A stretch of DNA of 64,000 nt, taken from positions 32,035 through 96,034 of the forward strand of contig NZ_KK366006.1 in assembly GCF_000686705.1 (NCBI RefSeq), read 5' to 3'. This stretch comes from Clostridium hydrogeniformans DSM 21757 (lineage in GTDB: Bacteria; Bacillota; Clostridia; Clostridiales; Clostridiaceae). Positions 28,157 to 37,265 of this stretch are shown in pieces (position 1 is the first letter of the stretch; every line of letters starts with the position of its first letter). The translations under genes were made by a program, and so were the position numbers. The notes under the pieces are model-generated. The model saw only the letters and a program-made list of their open reading frames with translations. It had not been told where the DNA came from and did no database searches.

Positions 28157-31153
28157 TTAATTTATAACTCTATTAGCCTGTATTTTAACTAATCCATAGG
28201 TAGATAACTTAGATATTTTAACACTCTCTCCTGGTTTTGGAGAATGTATAAATTCATCATTGCCTATATATATACCAACATGGGTAGGATTAGTAGGGTC
28301 ACTCTTAGTTCCAAAGAAAATAAGATCCCCTTCTTTTACTGCACTTATATCTATTCTTTTTCCATTTTTTATTTGATCCCAAGTAGTTCTTCCCACTTGT
28401 ATTCCAAAATGATTTAAAACATACTTAGTAAATCCTGAACAGTCAAATCCACTTGGCGTTGTTCCTCCCCAAAGATACGGAGTTCCTATAAATTTCTTTC
28501 CATAAGCCACAATCTTTTTACCAAGTTCATTCCCAGTTTCTACTTCATGATATTCTTCAACATAATCTTTATGAACATATCCTTCTTTTTTCACATCATA
28601 AGTATCAAATCTTATATTATACCAATCACCTTTTTTAGATAATATATCAAAGGTAGCCCCTGGAGTTAAATATCCTATAACAGTGCTATTCTCACTATTG
28701 CTTGACCTTACTCTTAAAGATGTTGATACATTTACAACTTTTCCTCTTTTATTTATAACAATAGTATCTTCTTTTCCCTTATCCTCTGAGCTTCCATTAT
28801 TAGAATTTGAAGAACCTTTAATCTCTTCTACATAATCCCCATGGATAAATCCTGTAATAGAATTGTATTTTATCTTATACCATCCATTAGCTTTCTCAAG
28901 TATTTGAAACTCTGCTCCATTTCCTATAAATCCTAGAATACCAAAATTAGTTCCTGCATTTTCTCTTATCCTAAGTACTGAGGAAATATTTTTTACTTTT
29001 CCCTTAGAAGCTACTGAGTTATTACTATTATTGTTATTGTTGTTATTATTATTTCCTGTACCTACCTTATTACTAACATAATCTTTATGAATATATCCGG
29101 TCTTTCCATTCACATCTATCTTTACCCAAGATCCTTCAATTCCCTTTATAGATACAGTTTCTCCATTTTTAAGCCATCCTACTACATCATAGTTTGTACC
29201 AGCTCCTGATCTTATTCTTAAACCTGATGGTGCATTTTCAATTATTCCTTCACTACCGCTTTCTATAGTTCCAGATCCTTGATTTCCGCTATTGTTTCCT
29301 GTAGAAGTATCTCCACCTTGGGATATCTCTTTCACATAATCCCCATGTACATATCCTACTTTATTCTTATACTTTATCTTATACCAACCATTTTCCTTAC
29401 CTAATATATCAAAAGTATCATTTTCACTTAAGCTATCAAGAATTGAAAAGTTGGTTCCTGCTCCACTTCTCATCCTTAATGCTGAAGTTACATTAACAAC
29501 TTGTCCTTTACTTTCTTTATTCTCTACTACAGGTGGTGTCACTGGAGGTGTTGTTATTTCTGATCCACCATTTTTTATTATTTCTACATAGTCTCCATGT
29601 ATATATCCTTCGACTCCATTCTTAGATATACGATACCATTTATCATTTTTCTCTATCACATCAAAGGTATCATTAGGATATAATACTCCTACAACATCAT
29701 AACTGGTTCCAGGTCCTTTTCTCATTCTTAGGTTTGTAGTTACATTAACAACCTTTCCTTTTCCACCTGTTACTGTATTAGAATCATCTTGTCCACTTTC
29801 TATAGGCGTAAGATATTCTCCCTTCATAAACCCAGTCTTACTCTCTCCATTAATGGTTTTAAAGGTTACATTACTCCATTCACCCTTAGTGAAGTTTATT
29901 CTTACTTCTTCATCCCTATATACAAGTCCTAATATTCTACTTTCTGCTGTTGCTTCTTCTCTAACATTCACCGCACTTGCATTAATAACCTTAGCTCTTT
30001 TGTTAATCTCAGTTATTTCTCCCCTATCTTCTTCTGAAGATATTTGAAGAACCTGCTTATTTACAAATCCACTTTTTATCACTGATCCAGAAACATAACT
30101 TATATTTGCCCACTGATTAAAAGTATAATTAAGGGTTACATTAACCCTAGGATTTATTGATTCTACATATGTATTATTAAAATCCTTATAAACTGATGCT
30201 GGTGATGAGGACATTATAGTAGCCTTCTTATTAACCTTGTTAACTCCATCTATACTAAGATTGTCTACTTTTACAAATCCAGTTTTACTTCCACCGGAAC
30301 TTGTCTTAAAGGTTATGTTAGCCCAGTCACCTTTAATATAATTAAGTTGCACTCTCTCATTGTTATATACAACTCCAATACTTTCTGAAGATACAGTTTT
30401 ATCTCTATGAACACTTAATGTTCCTGAATAATTTACAGAGGCTCCTACGTTTCCTATGGCTCCATATATTCCTTCATTAACCTCAGTGGTAACACCACCA
30501 CCATCACTCACTCCTACTGCAGACTTGAAATTTTTCCAAAGATAAGGCTTATCTTGTATCATCATCCTTGGACATATCTTTCCTGTAGCATCGTTATGAG
30601 TTATTATATTTTCTGCTGGAATATTATGTTTTTTCATAAGATATTTAGTAAGCTCTATAGCATTTTTCATAGCTACATCAAATGTACTATCTGGATTTAC
30701 AGTTATCTCTATCCCAATAGTATTACTGTTATTGGCTTCTGGTCTGTTAGGCTTTACTCCCGCATATCTGTCTCCAATATGCCAACCTCTCCAGTTATCT
30801 TCTAAAACCTGAACTATATTTTTATCATCAACAGTATAATGAGCAGAAGCTTGTGCGCTTGGATGATTTGCAAAATAGTTTCTATTGGCTACAGCTCCTG
30901 CACCATAATTCCTATTGTCAGTATCATGAATTACAATATATTTGGGTTGCGTCACTACTCCTTTTGAGTAGTTTATGTCAATTAACATCTTTTTTACTTC
31001 TAATCCATTAATAAATATATTGCTCTTATAAGGATTAGAATTTAGTTTTTTATTATCTTTATTATCTTTAATATCATTTGGCATAGCACTTGCTGCTGCA
31101 GTTTGTGCTAATGTTGCTGCTAAAACTAAAGACGTGATTCTTTTAGTTTTCAC
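28157..31153 (-). CDS. secreted two-headed cell-wall hydrolase: amidase, eight SH3 repeats, NlpC/P60
   Basis: 998 aa. Signal peptide at 1-24 (ends AAASA). An N-acetylmuramoyl-L-alanine amidase domain (Amidase_2) at about 65-212 has zinc ligands His76, His186, Cys194 and catalytic Glu149. Eight bacterial SH3 repeats follow (about 228-870), the last five closely alike (LRMRSGAGTNF type), with an Asn-rich linker between repeats 6 and 7. The C-terminal NlpC/P60 domain (876-998) has Cys905, His958, His970. One head cuts glycan from the stem peptide, the other cuts within the peptide. Starts with GTG after aaggagggg. Probably an autolysin for growth or daughter-cell separation; role inferred. Confidence 0.93.
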   Translation of the reverse strand: MKTKRITSLVLAATLAQTAAASAMPNDIKDNKDNKKLNSNPYKSNIFINGLEVKKMLIDINYSKGVVTQPKYIVIHDTDNRNYGAGAVANRNYFANHPSAQASAHYTVDDKNIVQVLEDNWRGWHIGDRYAGVKPNRPEANNSNTIGIEITVNPDSTFDVAMKNAIELTKYLMKKHNIPAENIITHNDATGKICPRMMIQDKPYLWKNFKSAVGVSDGGGVTTEVNEGIYGAIGNVGASVNYSGTLSVHRDKTVSSESIGVVYNNERVQLNYIKGDWANITFKTSSGGSKTGFVKVDNLSIDGVNKVNKKATIMSSSPASVYKDFNNTYVESINPRVNVTLNYTFNQWANISYVSGSVIKSGFVNKQVLQISSEEDRGEITEINKRAKVINASAVNVREEATAESRILGLVYRDEEVRINFTKGEWSNVTFKTINGESKTGFMKGEYLTPIESGQDDSNTVTGGKGKVVNVTTNLRMRKGPGTSYDVVGVLYPNDTFDVIEKNDKWYRISKNGVEGYIHGDYVEIIKNGGSEITTPPVTPPVVENKESKGQVVNVTSALRMRSGAGTNFSILDSLSENDTFDILGKENGWYKIKYKNKVGYVHGDYVKEISQGGDTSTGNNSGNQGSGTIESGSEGIIENAPSGLRIRSGAGTNYDVVGWLKNGETVSIKGIEGSWVKIDVNGKTGYIHKDYVSNKVGTGNNNNNNNNNSNNSVASKGKVKNISSVLRIRENAGTNFGILGFIGNGAEFQILEKANGWYKIKYNSITGFIHGDYVEEIKGSSNSNNGSSEDKGKEDTIVINKRGKVVNVSTSLRVRSSNSENSTVIGYLTPGATFDILSKKGDWYNIRFDTYDVKKEGYVHKDYVEEYHEVETGNELGKKIVAYGKKFIGTPYLWGGTTPSGFDCSGFTKYVLNHFGIQVGRTTWDQIKNGKRIDISAVKEGDLIFFGTKSDPTNPTHVGIYIGNDEFIHSPKPGESVKISKLSTYGLVKIQANRVIN

Positions 31154-31235
31154 TTGTCTCTCCCCTCCTTAATACTTTATTGTAAAATAATTACATTTTT
31201 AATACAGAATATTTCAATCCTATTACATATAGATA

Positions 31236-31244
31236 ATTATACCA
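31236..31244 (-). promoter_or_regulatory. promoter of the amidase/NlpC-P60 gene
   Basis: Extended -10 TGG TATAAT on the minus strand, about 85 bases before the GTG start; -35 weak. Confidence 0.5.
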
Positions 31245-31289
31245 TCTAAAGTTTTAAATAACATTAAATTCCGCAAAAAAAAATGTAAA

Positions 31290-32537
31290 TTATTTTATAA
31301 AATCGAAAAATGTTATTTTCCTTATATAACATTCTTCATTTCCCCATGAGTTTACTAAATCTATAAAAAACCTGTTATACTTGTCGTAGGAATGTTGTGA
31401 TACAAATATTCCTTCGAACCCACTATTACTAGGAGATATATAAGTTACTACTACAGAATGTCTATACCTTGTGTCAGCTTTTTTTCTTACCTGTAGCACA
31501 TCCCCTATTTTTATATCACTAGGATCTAAATCAGTATAAGGTTTATGATTATTACTACCTATTCCTCTAGGTCCCTTACCAGAGCCTGTAGTTAACCTCC
31601 AAAATTCTTCTACATTTGCCCACCCTAAGGTTCCCCCATAGGTATTTCCATGCCATATTCCTTTTACCATATTAGCTCCACTATTTATATTAGATTTAGT
31701 TTTTTCTAGCTCCTTAGGTATATATCCTCCAAGAGCTGCCCATATACATTGAGATGTAAAATTTGTACAGTCATTTTCATTTACTGTATAAAATAACCTC
31801 TTCTCTAAAGGCGCTAAGGAATATTCTCTTGCATAGGATAAAAGTAAGTTTTTATTATAAAGCTCTCTTTCCTCATTAAATAAGTCTCTAAAGTTTATTT
31901 CGTCCGTTTTATTCTTTTTATTAATAATATTCTTATTATTTTCTTCATTATCTATGTTAACTTTTTTTATCTTTCTAATTTCTTCCTCCTCAACATCCTT
32001 TATGGCCTTAGTTCTACTTATTCCATCCCTTGAACTTGTTCTTCTATCCACCTTATTTTTGAAGTCATTAAACTCATCAAAAGAAGTTACTATTCCGGTT
32101 ATTATCCACTTTTTTTCTTTTTTTAAAAGTTTTATTCTGTAGTCTACATTATACATACCTGAAGAAACATCTTTTGGTACATTGCTATAATGATAATCTA
32201 CATTTAACATAAGCTCTACCTCTGCCTTATTTTTATCTATATTTATTTCACCTATATCTACATTAAATTCATAGTCAGTAATACTTATATTCATAGCTTT
32301 ATATCTTTCTATATTTACATTATGTAATGCTGTATAAAGAAGGGTATCTTCATTACTTTCCATAATATCCTTGCAGCCTTCACAATTTAAAATCTTAAAA
32401 CTGTTAAAATAGTTATTAAAGTAATTATCTATAGTTTTTACTATTTCACTTTTATCATTGCTCTTGAATCCACTAAATATAATAATAAATATGCAAGTAA
32501 TAGAAATAAGAAATAAATATTTTATATTTTTATTCAT
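31290..32537 (-). CDS. membrane-anchored protein with Amidase_6 domain
   Basis: 415 aa. N-terminal membrane anchor or signal (about 5-24), an alpha/beta region at 30-155 resembling a small stalk domain, a charged linker (155-225) and a C-terminal Amidase_6 (putative amidase) domain. Possible catalytic residues are Cys257 (NENDCTNFTSQC) and His360 (RHSVVVTY), as in cysteine-type cell-wall amidases. 136 bases before the large hydrolase gene, so the two may act on the same wall. Activity is inferred from family only. Confidence 0.8.
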   Translation of the reverse strand: MNKNIKYLFLISITCIFIIIFSGFKSNDKSEIVKTIDNYFNNYFNSFKILNCEGCKDIMESNEDTLLYTALHNVNIERYKAMNISITDYEFNVDIGEINIDKNKAEVELMLNVDYHYSNVPKDVSSGMYNVDYRIKLLKKEKKWIITGIVTSFDEFNDFKNKVDRRTSSRDGISRTKAIKDVEEEEIRKIKKVNIDNEENNKNIINKKNKTDEINFRDLFNEERELYNKNLLLSYAREYSLAPLEKRLFYTVNENDCTNFTSQCIWAALGGYIPKELEKTKSNINSGANMVKGIWHGNTYGGTLGWANVEEFWRLTTGSGKGPRGIGSNNHKPYTDLDPSDIKIGDVLQVRKKADTRYRHSVVVTYISPSNSGFEGIFVSQHSYDKYNRFFIDLVNSWGNEECYIRKITFFDFIK

Positions 32538-32725
32538 CTTTTTCTCCTTGTAATTTATAGTATTTTATATTAAGCTTTGCAGATAACCTAAAAATTATGT
32601 ATTCCAATAAAAAGTTATTGATTTTAATAAAAAAATATTTTATAATAATCTTGTGAAAACGTTTTAGAGTCTCTTTAAGTCAACATTACTTCCTAAAAAC
32701 AAAATCCAAATACCTAATAAAACTA

Positions 32726-32750
32726 AAAGCTGAGGCATCGCCTCAGCTTT
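32726..32750 (-). terminator. terminator of hypE-hypD-proC
   Basis: AAAGCTGAGGC / GCCTCAGCTTT with 3-base loop, directly after the proC stop. Confidence 0.85.
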
Positions 32751-32751
32751 A

Positions 32752-33564
32752 TTATTTCTCTGACATTTCATTAGCTTTTTTAGTACACTCTACCATCGCT
32801 TCTATGACAGTTCCTCTGAAATTATTTTTCTCTAAACTATACACTGCCTCTATAGTTGTTCCTGCTGGAGAACAAACCATATCTTTAAGCTCTCCTGGAT
32901 GCTTTCCTGTTTCTAAAAGCATTTTTGCAGCTCCTATCATAGCTTGCGCCGCCATTTTATATGATTTATCTCTAGCTATTCCTTGGAGAACTCCACCATC
33001 TCCCATGGCCTCTAAAAACATATAAATATATGCTGGTGAAGATCCATTTACACATATAACTGCTTCCATAAGTTTTTCCTCTATGGTTTCAGTTTTTCCT
33101 ATCCCCTCGAATATATTTATAATCTCCGTGAATTCCTTATCACTAACCTGTGTATTTTTACACAATGCAGTCATACTTTCTGATATTAATGCTGCTGTAT
33201 TTGGCATCGTTCTAACAACCTTTATTTCTCTTCCAAAGCCTTTCTCAACAAAATCTATACTTATCCCTGCAGCAATAGTAACTATTATTACATCCTTTTT
33301 TACATAATCTTTTATTTCTTCTATTACATCTCCATAGACATTAGGCTTTACAGCTAAAATTATAATATCTGCTTCCTTTGCTACTGCTAAGTTGTCCTTA
33401 AAAGCTGTTCTTATCCTAAAAGCTTCCTTACACTTATCAAGACTACCTTGAAATCCATCAGAAGCTATTATGTTCTCTCCCTTAGCTATTCCACCTTTAA
33501 CTATACCTCCAATTATTGCACTTGCCATATTTCCACAACCTATAAATCCTAGTATCTTACTCAT
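32752..33564 (-). CDS. proC: pyrroline-5-carboxylate reductase
   Basis: 270 aa from ATG at 33564 (an in-frame GTG two codons earlier lies too close to the ribosome site). Rossmann motif GFIGCGNMASAIIGG at the start and the family signature late in the chain (DMVCSPAGTTIEAVYSLE). It reduces pyrroline-5-carboxylate to L-proline with NAD(P)H. Downstream of hypD it completes hydroxyproline to proline. Confidence 0.96.
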   Translation of the reverse strand: MSKILGFIGCGNMASAIIGGIVKGGIAKGENIIASDGFQGSLDKCKEAFRIRTAFKDNLAVAKEADIIILAVKPNVYGDVIEEIKDYVKKDVIIVTIAAGISIDFVEKGFGREIKVVRTMPNTAALISESMTALCKNTQVSDKEFTEIINIFEGIGKTETIEEKLMEAVICVNGSSPAYIYMFLEAMGDGGVLQGIARDKSYKMAAQAMIGAAKMLLETGKHPGELKDMVCSPAGTTIEAVYSLEKNNFRGTVIEAMVECTKKANEMSEK

Positions 33565-33587
33565 TTGCACTCTCTCCTTTATATTAA

Positions 33588-33619
33588 CCCCTATGAAGTC
33601 AACTAAGACTCCATAGGGG
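33588..33619 (-). terminator. hairpin between hypD and proC
   Basis: CCCCTATG.AGTC / GACT.CATAGGGG, about 13 pairs with one G-U on the minus strand. No T run follows, so it more likely protects or separates the hypD and proC messages than ends them. Confidence 0.5.
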
Positions 33620-33625
33620 GCTTTC

Positions 33626-35986
33626 TTAAAATATCTCTTGTTCTGTTCTATTTATTATTTCATCTTGCAGGGCTTTTCCAAGGTCACAGAAATAATCACT
33701 ATATCCAGCTACCCTAACTATTAAATCCTTATAAGACTCTGGTTTCTTCTGCGCTTCTTTTAAAGTATCCTTGTTTATTACATTAAACTGTATATGATGT
33801 CCATCCATCTTAAAATAAGCCCTTATTAAATGACAAAGTTTTTCAAGTCCCTCATCACCTTGAAGTACACTTGGAGTAAACTTCTGATTCAAAAGAGTTC
33901 CTCCTGTTTTTAAATGATCCATTTTAGCTGCTGATTTTATAACAGCTGTCGGTCCAAGCCTATCAGCTCCTCCAGTAGGAGATATACCTTCTGATTGTGG
34001 CTCTGAAGTAAATCTTCCATCAGGTGTTGCTCCTGTAACTTCTCCAAAGTATATATGACAGGTAGTTGGAAGCATATTTATTCTATAAGTTCCTCCTCTT
34101 ATGGATTTTCTTCCATTAACTTCATTATAGTAAGTCTCAAAACAAAGCTTCATTATATCGTCTGCATAATCATCATCATTTCCATACTTAGGAGTCTTAT
34201 TTAAGAATAATTGTCTTAGAGGTTCTTTATCTTTAAAGTTATTCTTTAAAGCCTCTAATAAATCCTCCATAGATACCCTCTTTTTATCGTAAACATTATA
34301 TTTTAATGATGCAAAACAATCTGTTAAAGTTCCTATTCCAACTCCCTGAATATAATTAGAATTATATCTTGCTCCACCACTATTATAATCTCTTCCCTTT
34401 GTTATACAATCATCTATTACAGTAGATAAGAAAGGACATGGCATCTCCTTCATATATAATCTCTCTATTACATTATTTCCTCTTATCTTTATATTTATGA
34501 AATGATGCAGTTGAATTTTATATGCTTCAAATAATTCATCAAAAGATTTAAATTTCTTAGGATCTCCAGTTTCTATTCCTAGTTTCTTTCCTGTCATAGG
34601 ATCAGTTCCATTATTTAAAGTAATCTCAAGAACCTTAACTAGATTAAAATATCCTGTTAATATATAAGCTTCTTTACCAAAAGCTCCTGTTTCTACACAA
34701 CCTGAAGTTCCTCCTTCTCTTGCATCCTCTATTCTCTTTCCTTGTCTTACAAGTTCTTGACACACGGAGTCACTATTAAATACAGGTGGCTGTCCCCAGC
34801 CTTTTCTTATTATCTCTGTTCCTCTTTTTATAAAATCATGAGGGTTTTTCTTTGAAAGCTGTATATTACTATTAGGTTGTAACAATTTCATTGAATCTAC
34901 TACATCTAATAGAATATAAGATACCTCATTTACTCCATCTCCTCCATCCCCACTTAATCCACCTATATTTATAGTAGCAAAGTCAGTATAAGTTCCACTT
35001 TCCTTTAATGTTATTCCAACCTTTGGAGTTGATGGCTGATTATTAAACTTAACCCACATAGATTGAAGAAGTTCCACTGCATCTTCCCTATTAATAGTTC
35101 CATTTTCTAAATCTCTTTTATAGAATGGATTTAAATGCTGATCAAACCTACCTGGACTAAAAGCATCCCATATATTCATTTCTGTTATTATTGTTAAATG
35201 TACAAACCAGTATCCTTGGATGGCTTCATGTAATGTTTCCGGTTTATTTCCTGGAACCCTATAACACACCTCAGCTATTTTTAAAAGCTCTTCTTTTCTT
35301 TTTTCATCCGTCTCTTTCTCTGCCATTTCTTTAGCTAAATCACCATGTCTTCTAGCAAAAGTCATAACTGCTTCACAGGTTATTTTCATAGCTTTAAGCT
35401 CTTCTTGCTTATCATAGGCATCCTCATCATTTAAATAGTCTAATTCCCTTAACTCCTTATCAACTAAATCTATAACCTCATAGAATCCCCTATTAAATAT
35501 TTTCTTATCTCCAACTGTATGCCCTGGTCCTCTTTGCTCCATAAATTCTGTGTATACTCCAGCATAATAGCAATCCTTCCACTCCTCAGTCATTTCATTT
35601 AATATTTTATTCCTTATAGATTTACCATTCCAATAAGGAATTATTTCTTTTTCTTGTATCTCATATATATCTTCTGAAACTTTAAAAAATGTTTTTTCAC
35701 GACTATCCATAACTTTTAAGTCTTCTAAAGTATGACAACATATTTCTGGATAAGTTGGCGTAGCCTTAGGCTTTGGACCTCTTTCTCCAACTATTAAATC
35801 ATCCTCATCTATAAATATAGTCTTTTTTTCACATATATCCTTTAAACTTAATGCCCTAAGAACAGGTATTGATACCTTTCCATGATAAGTCTTATAAGTC
35901 TCTGTAATTATTCTTGCTCTTTCAATGGAAATACTAGGTACTGCTTCTAAGCTCTTTTCTCTTAACCTTTTAATTCTTTCACGCAT
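33626..35986 (-). CDS. hypD: trans-4-hydroxy-L-proline dehydratase (glycyl radical enzyme)
   Basis: 786 aa. The glycyl radical loop VRVAGYSD (Gly761) and the active site GGTSGCVETG (Cys430, Glu432) are intact. Long stretches such as GERG..PTYPEICCHT, TEFMEQR.PGHTVG, FNNQP..PKVGITLKES and NKTPKYGNDDDYADDIM match what I recall of the C. difficile hydroxyproline dehydratase HypD rather than pyruvate formate-lyase or choline lyase. It removes water from trans-4-hydroxyproline to give pyrroline-5-carboxylate, which ProC next door reduces. The ribosome site lies inside the end of hypE (7-base gap), so both are translated together. Confidence 0.93.
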   Translation of the reverse strand: MRERIKRLREKSLEAVPSISIERARIITETYKTYHGKVSIPVLRALSLKDICEKKTIFIDEDDLIVGERGPKPKATPTYPEICCHTLEDLKVMDSREKTFFKVSEDIYEIQEKEIIPYWNGKSIRNKILNEMTEEWKDCYYAGVYTEFMEQRGPGHTVGDKKIFNRGFYEVIDLVDKELRELDYLNDEDAYDKQEELKAMKITCEAVMTFARRHGDLAKEMAEKETDEKRKEELLKIAEVCYRVPGNKPETLHEAIQGYWFVHLTIITEMNIWDAFSPGRFDQHLNPFYKRDLENGTINREDAVELLQSMWVKFNNQPSTPKVGITLKESGTYTDFATINIGGLSGDGGDGVNEVSYILLDVVDSMKLLQPNSNIQLSKKNPHDFIKRGTEIIRKGWGQPPVFNSDSVCQELVRQGKRIEDAREGGTSGCVETGAFGKEAYILTGYFNLVKVLEITLNNGTDPMTGKKLGIETGDPKKFKSFDELFEAYKIQLHHFINIKIRGNNVIERLYMKEMPCPFLSTVIDDCITKGRDYNSGGARYNSNYIQGVGIGTLTDCFASLKYNVYDKKRVSMEDLLEALKNNFKDKEPLRQLFLNKTPKYGNDDDYADDIMKLCFETYYNEVNGRKSIRGGTYRINMLPTTCHIYFGEVTGATPDGRFTSEPQSEGISPTGGADRLGPTAVIKSAAKMDHLKTGGTLLNQKFTPSVLQGDEGLEKLCHLIRAYFKMDGHHIQFNVINKDTLKEAQKKPESYKDLIVRVAGYSDYFCDLGKALQDEIINRTEQEIF

Positions 35987-35992
35987 AATATT

Positions 35993-36892
35993 TTACCCCC
36001 CAATTTTTACTTTAAAACCATTTTTCTCAAAATCCTCTTTTATTTCATCTAGCATCTTTTCACTAGGTACTTCTACATCCTTTAGTTCATATTCCTTATT
36101 TAATCTATTGTATTTTTCACTAGATATATTATGGTAAGGAAGAATGTCCACCTCCTCTATTCCTCCTGTTTCTTTTAAAAATTTTATATAATCTTCTATA
36201 TCTTTTTTATTGGTATTTACTCCTGGTATTAAAGGTATTCTTACAAACACCCTTTTATTTAACTTAACTAAGATTTTTAAATTTTCTAGTATTATTTTAT
36301 TATCTACTCCTATATACTCCTTATGCTTTTCATTATCTATAACTTTTAAATCATATAGAACTAAATCTACATTCTCACATACCTGTTTTAATATTTCTTC
36401 ACTGGCATATCCACTAGTATCTAATGTTATATGAATTTTTCTTTCTTTACATTTTTTTATAATATCTATTAAGTCACTTCCTTGACTTAATGGCTCTCCA
36501 CCTGAGAAAGTAACTCCGCCCTTTGATTCATCATAGAAAATCTTATCCTTTAGGATTTCATGAAAAACCGCGTCTGTAGTCATATGTTTTCCAATAAATT
36601 CTCTAGCATTAGTTGGGCATACTTCACAGCACTTTCCACAGCCTAAACATTTTTCTTTATCAAAAACTATATTGCCATCCTCTAAATATAATCCTCCATT
36701 TTCACACTCATTTACACAATAATTACACCCTATACATCTATCTACATAAAACATTATTTCTCTTTCAAAACTTTGACTTTCTGGATTATGGCACCACTTA
36801 CACTTTAAAGGACATCCCTTAAAAAATACTGTACTTCTTATTCCTGGTCCATCATGAATTGAATACTTTTGTATATTAAAAATTATGGACAT
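35993..36892 (-). CDS. hypE: glycyl radical enzyme activating enzyme for HypD
   Basis: 299 aa radical SAM protein. The cluster motif is GCPLKCKWCHNP (Cys27, Cys31, Cys34). A ferredoxin-like insert carries two more 4Fe-4S motifs (CIGCNYCVNEC and CLGCGKCCEVCP, about 52-90), and GGVTFSGGEPL is the SAM-binding GGE motif. It puts the radical on Gly761 of HypD. First gene of hypE-hypD-proC; ribosome site gggggg. Sigma-54 promoter about 180 bases upstream. Confidence 0.93.
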   Translation of the reverse strand: MSIIFNIQKYSIHDGPGIRSTVFFKGCPLKCKWCHNPESQSFEREIMFYVDRCIGCNYCVNECENGGLYLEDGNIVFDKEKCLGCGKCCEVCPTNAREFIGKHMTTDAVFHEILKDKIFYDESKGGVTFSGGEPLSQGSDLIDIIKKCKERKIHITLDTSGYASEEILKQVCENVDLVLYDLKVIDNEKHKEYIGVDNKIILENLKILVKLNKRVFVRIPLIPGVNTNKKDIEDYIKFLKETGGIEEVDILPYHNISSEKYNRLNKEYELKDVEVPSEKMLDEIKEDFEKNGFKVKIGG

Positions 36893-36997
36893 ACTTCTCC
36901 CCCCAAGATTTTTATAAAAATTTACCCTATTGCCTACAATACTAATTACTATACCTACTTAAAGCCTAAAAAAATTCGTAAAATCTCAAAACTTACT

Positions 36998-37031
36998 TAC
37001 ATAGAGTTTCTTTATATTAACTCTCTATGTA
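36998..37031. repeat. inverted repeat in the hypE leader
   Basis: TACATAGAG - 16 bases - CTCTATGTA, perfect 9-base arms, lying downstream of the sigma-54 promoter and so inside the transcript. Confidence 0.5.
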
Positions 37032-37070
37032 GATTAAATTTATATATCTATCTCTTTAATAATATTTAAA

Positions 37071-37085
37071 GCAAGGTATATGCCA
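37071..37085 (-). promoter_or_regulatory. sigma-54 promoter of hypE-hypD-proC
   Basis: Minus strand TGGCAT ATACC TTGC, preceded by T and followed by T: the -24/-12 consensus TGGCAC-N5-TTGC with one change. The downstream genes and the neighbouring sigma-54 activator support it. Confidence 0.85.
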
Positions 37086-37217
37086 ATTATTTCGTAACAT
37101 TGATAAATAATTAACTATATTGTACAGCCCTAGTTTTTTATCACTTTAATATTTTTATAGGTATTATTTTAACTATTTCATTTAAATTACACAAAAATAG
37201 TATATATTGCATAAAAT

Positions 37218-37261
37218 AAAGTCCCAAATTTAATACTTAAATGTATCAAATTTGGGACTTT
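37218..37261 (-). terminator. terminator of the sigma-54 activator gene
   Basis: 14-base arms AAAGTCCCAAATTT / AAATTTGGGACTTT, stop codon just before, then TATTTTAT on the minus strand. Confidence 0.8.
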
Positions 37262-37265
37262 GCAC

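Larger units (their letters stand above)
36893..37265. other. control region of the hydroxyproline operon
   Basis: Leader of about 175 bases, an inverted repeat (36998-37031), a sigma-54 promoter (37071-37085), a possible activator-binding half-palindrome ATTATTT/AAATAAT (about 37087-37112, weak), and the terminator of the activator gene. Confidence 0.6.

Noticed and set aside
29020-29060. AAT/ATT microsatellite
   Set aside because: Encodes the Asn-rich linker between SH3 repeats 6 and 7; slippage is possible but it is coding.
28400-30480. Tandem repeats that might be a CRISPR or satellite array
   Set aside because: They are in-frame SH3 repeat codons, diverged at DNA level, with coding periodicity.
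36869-37069. 66-codon plus-strand frame upstream of hypE
   Set aside because: Overlaps the hypE start and its leader, no ribosome site, low-complexity composition.
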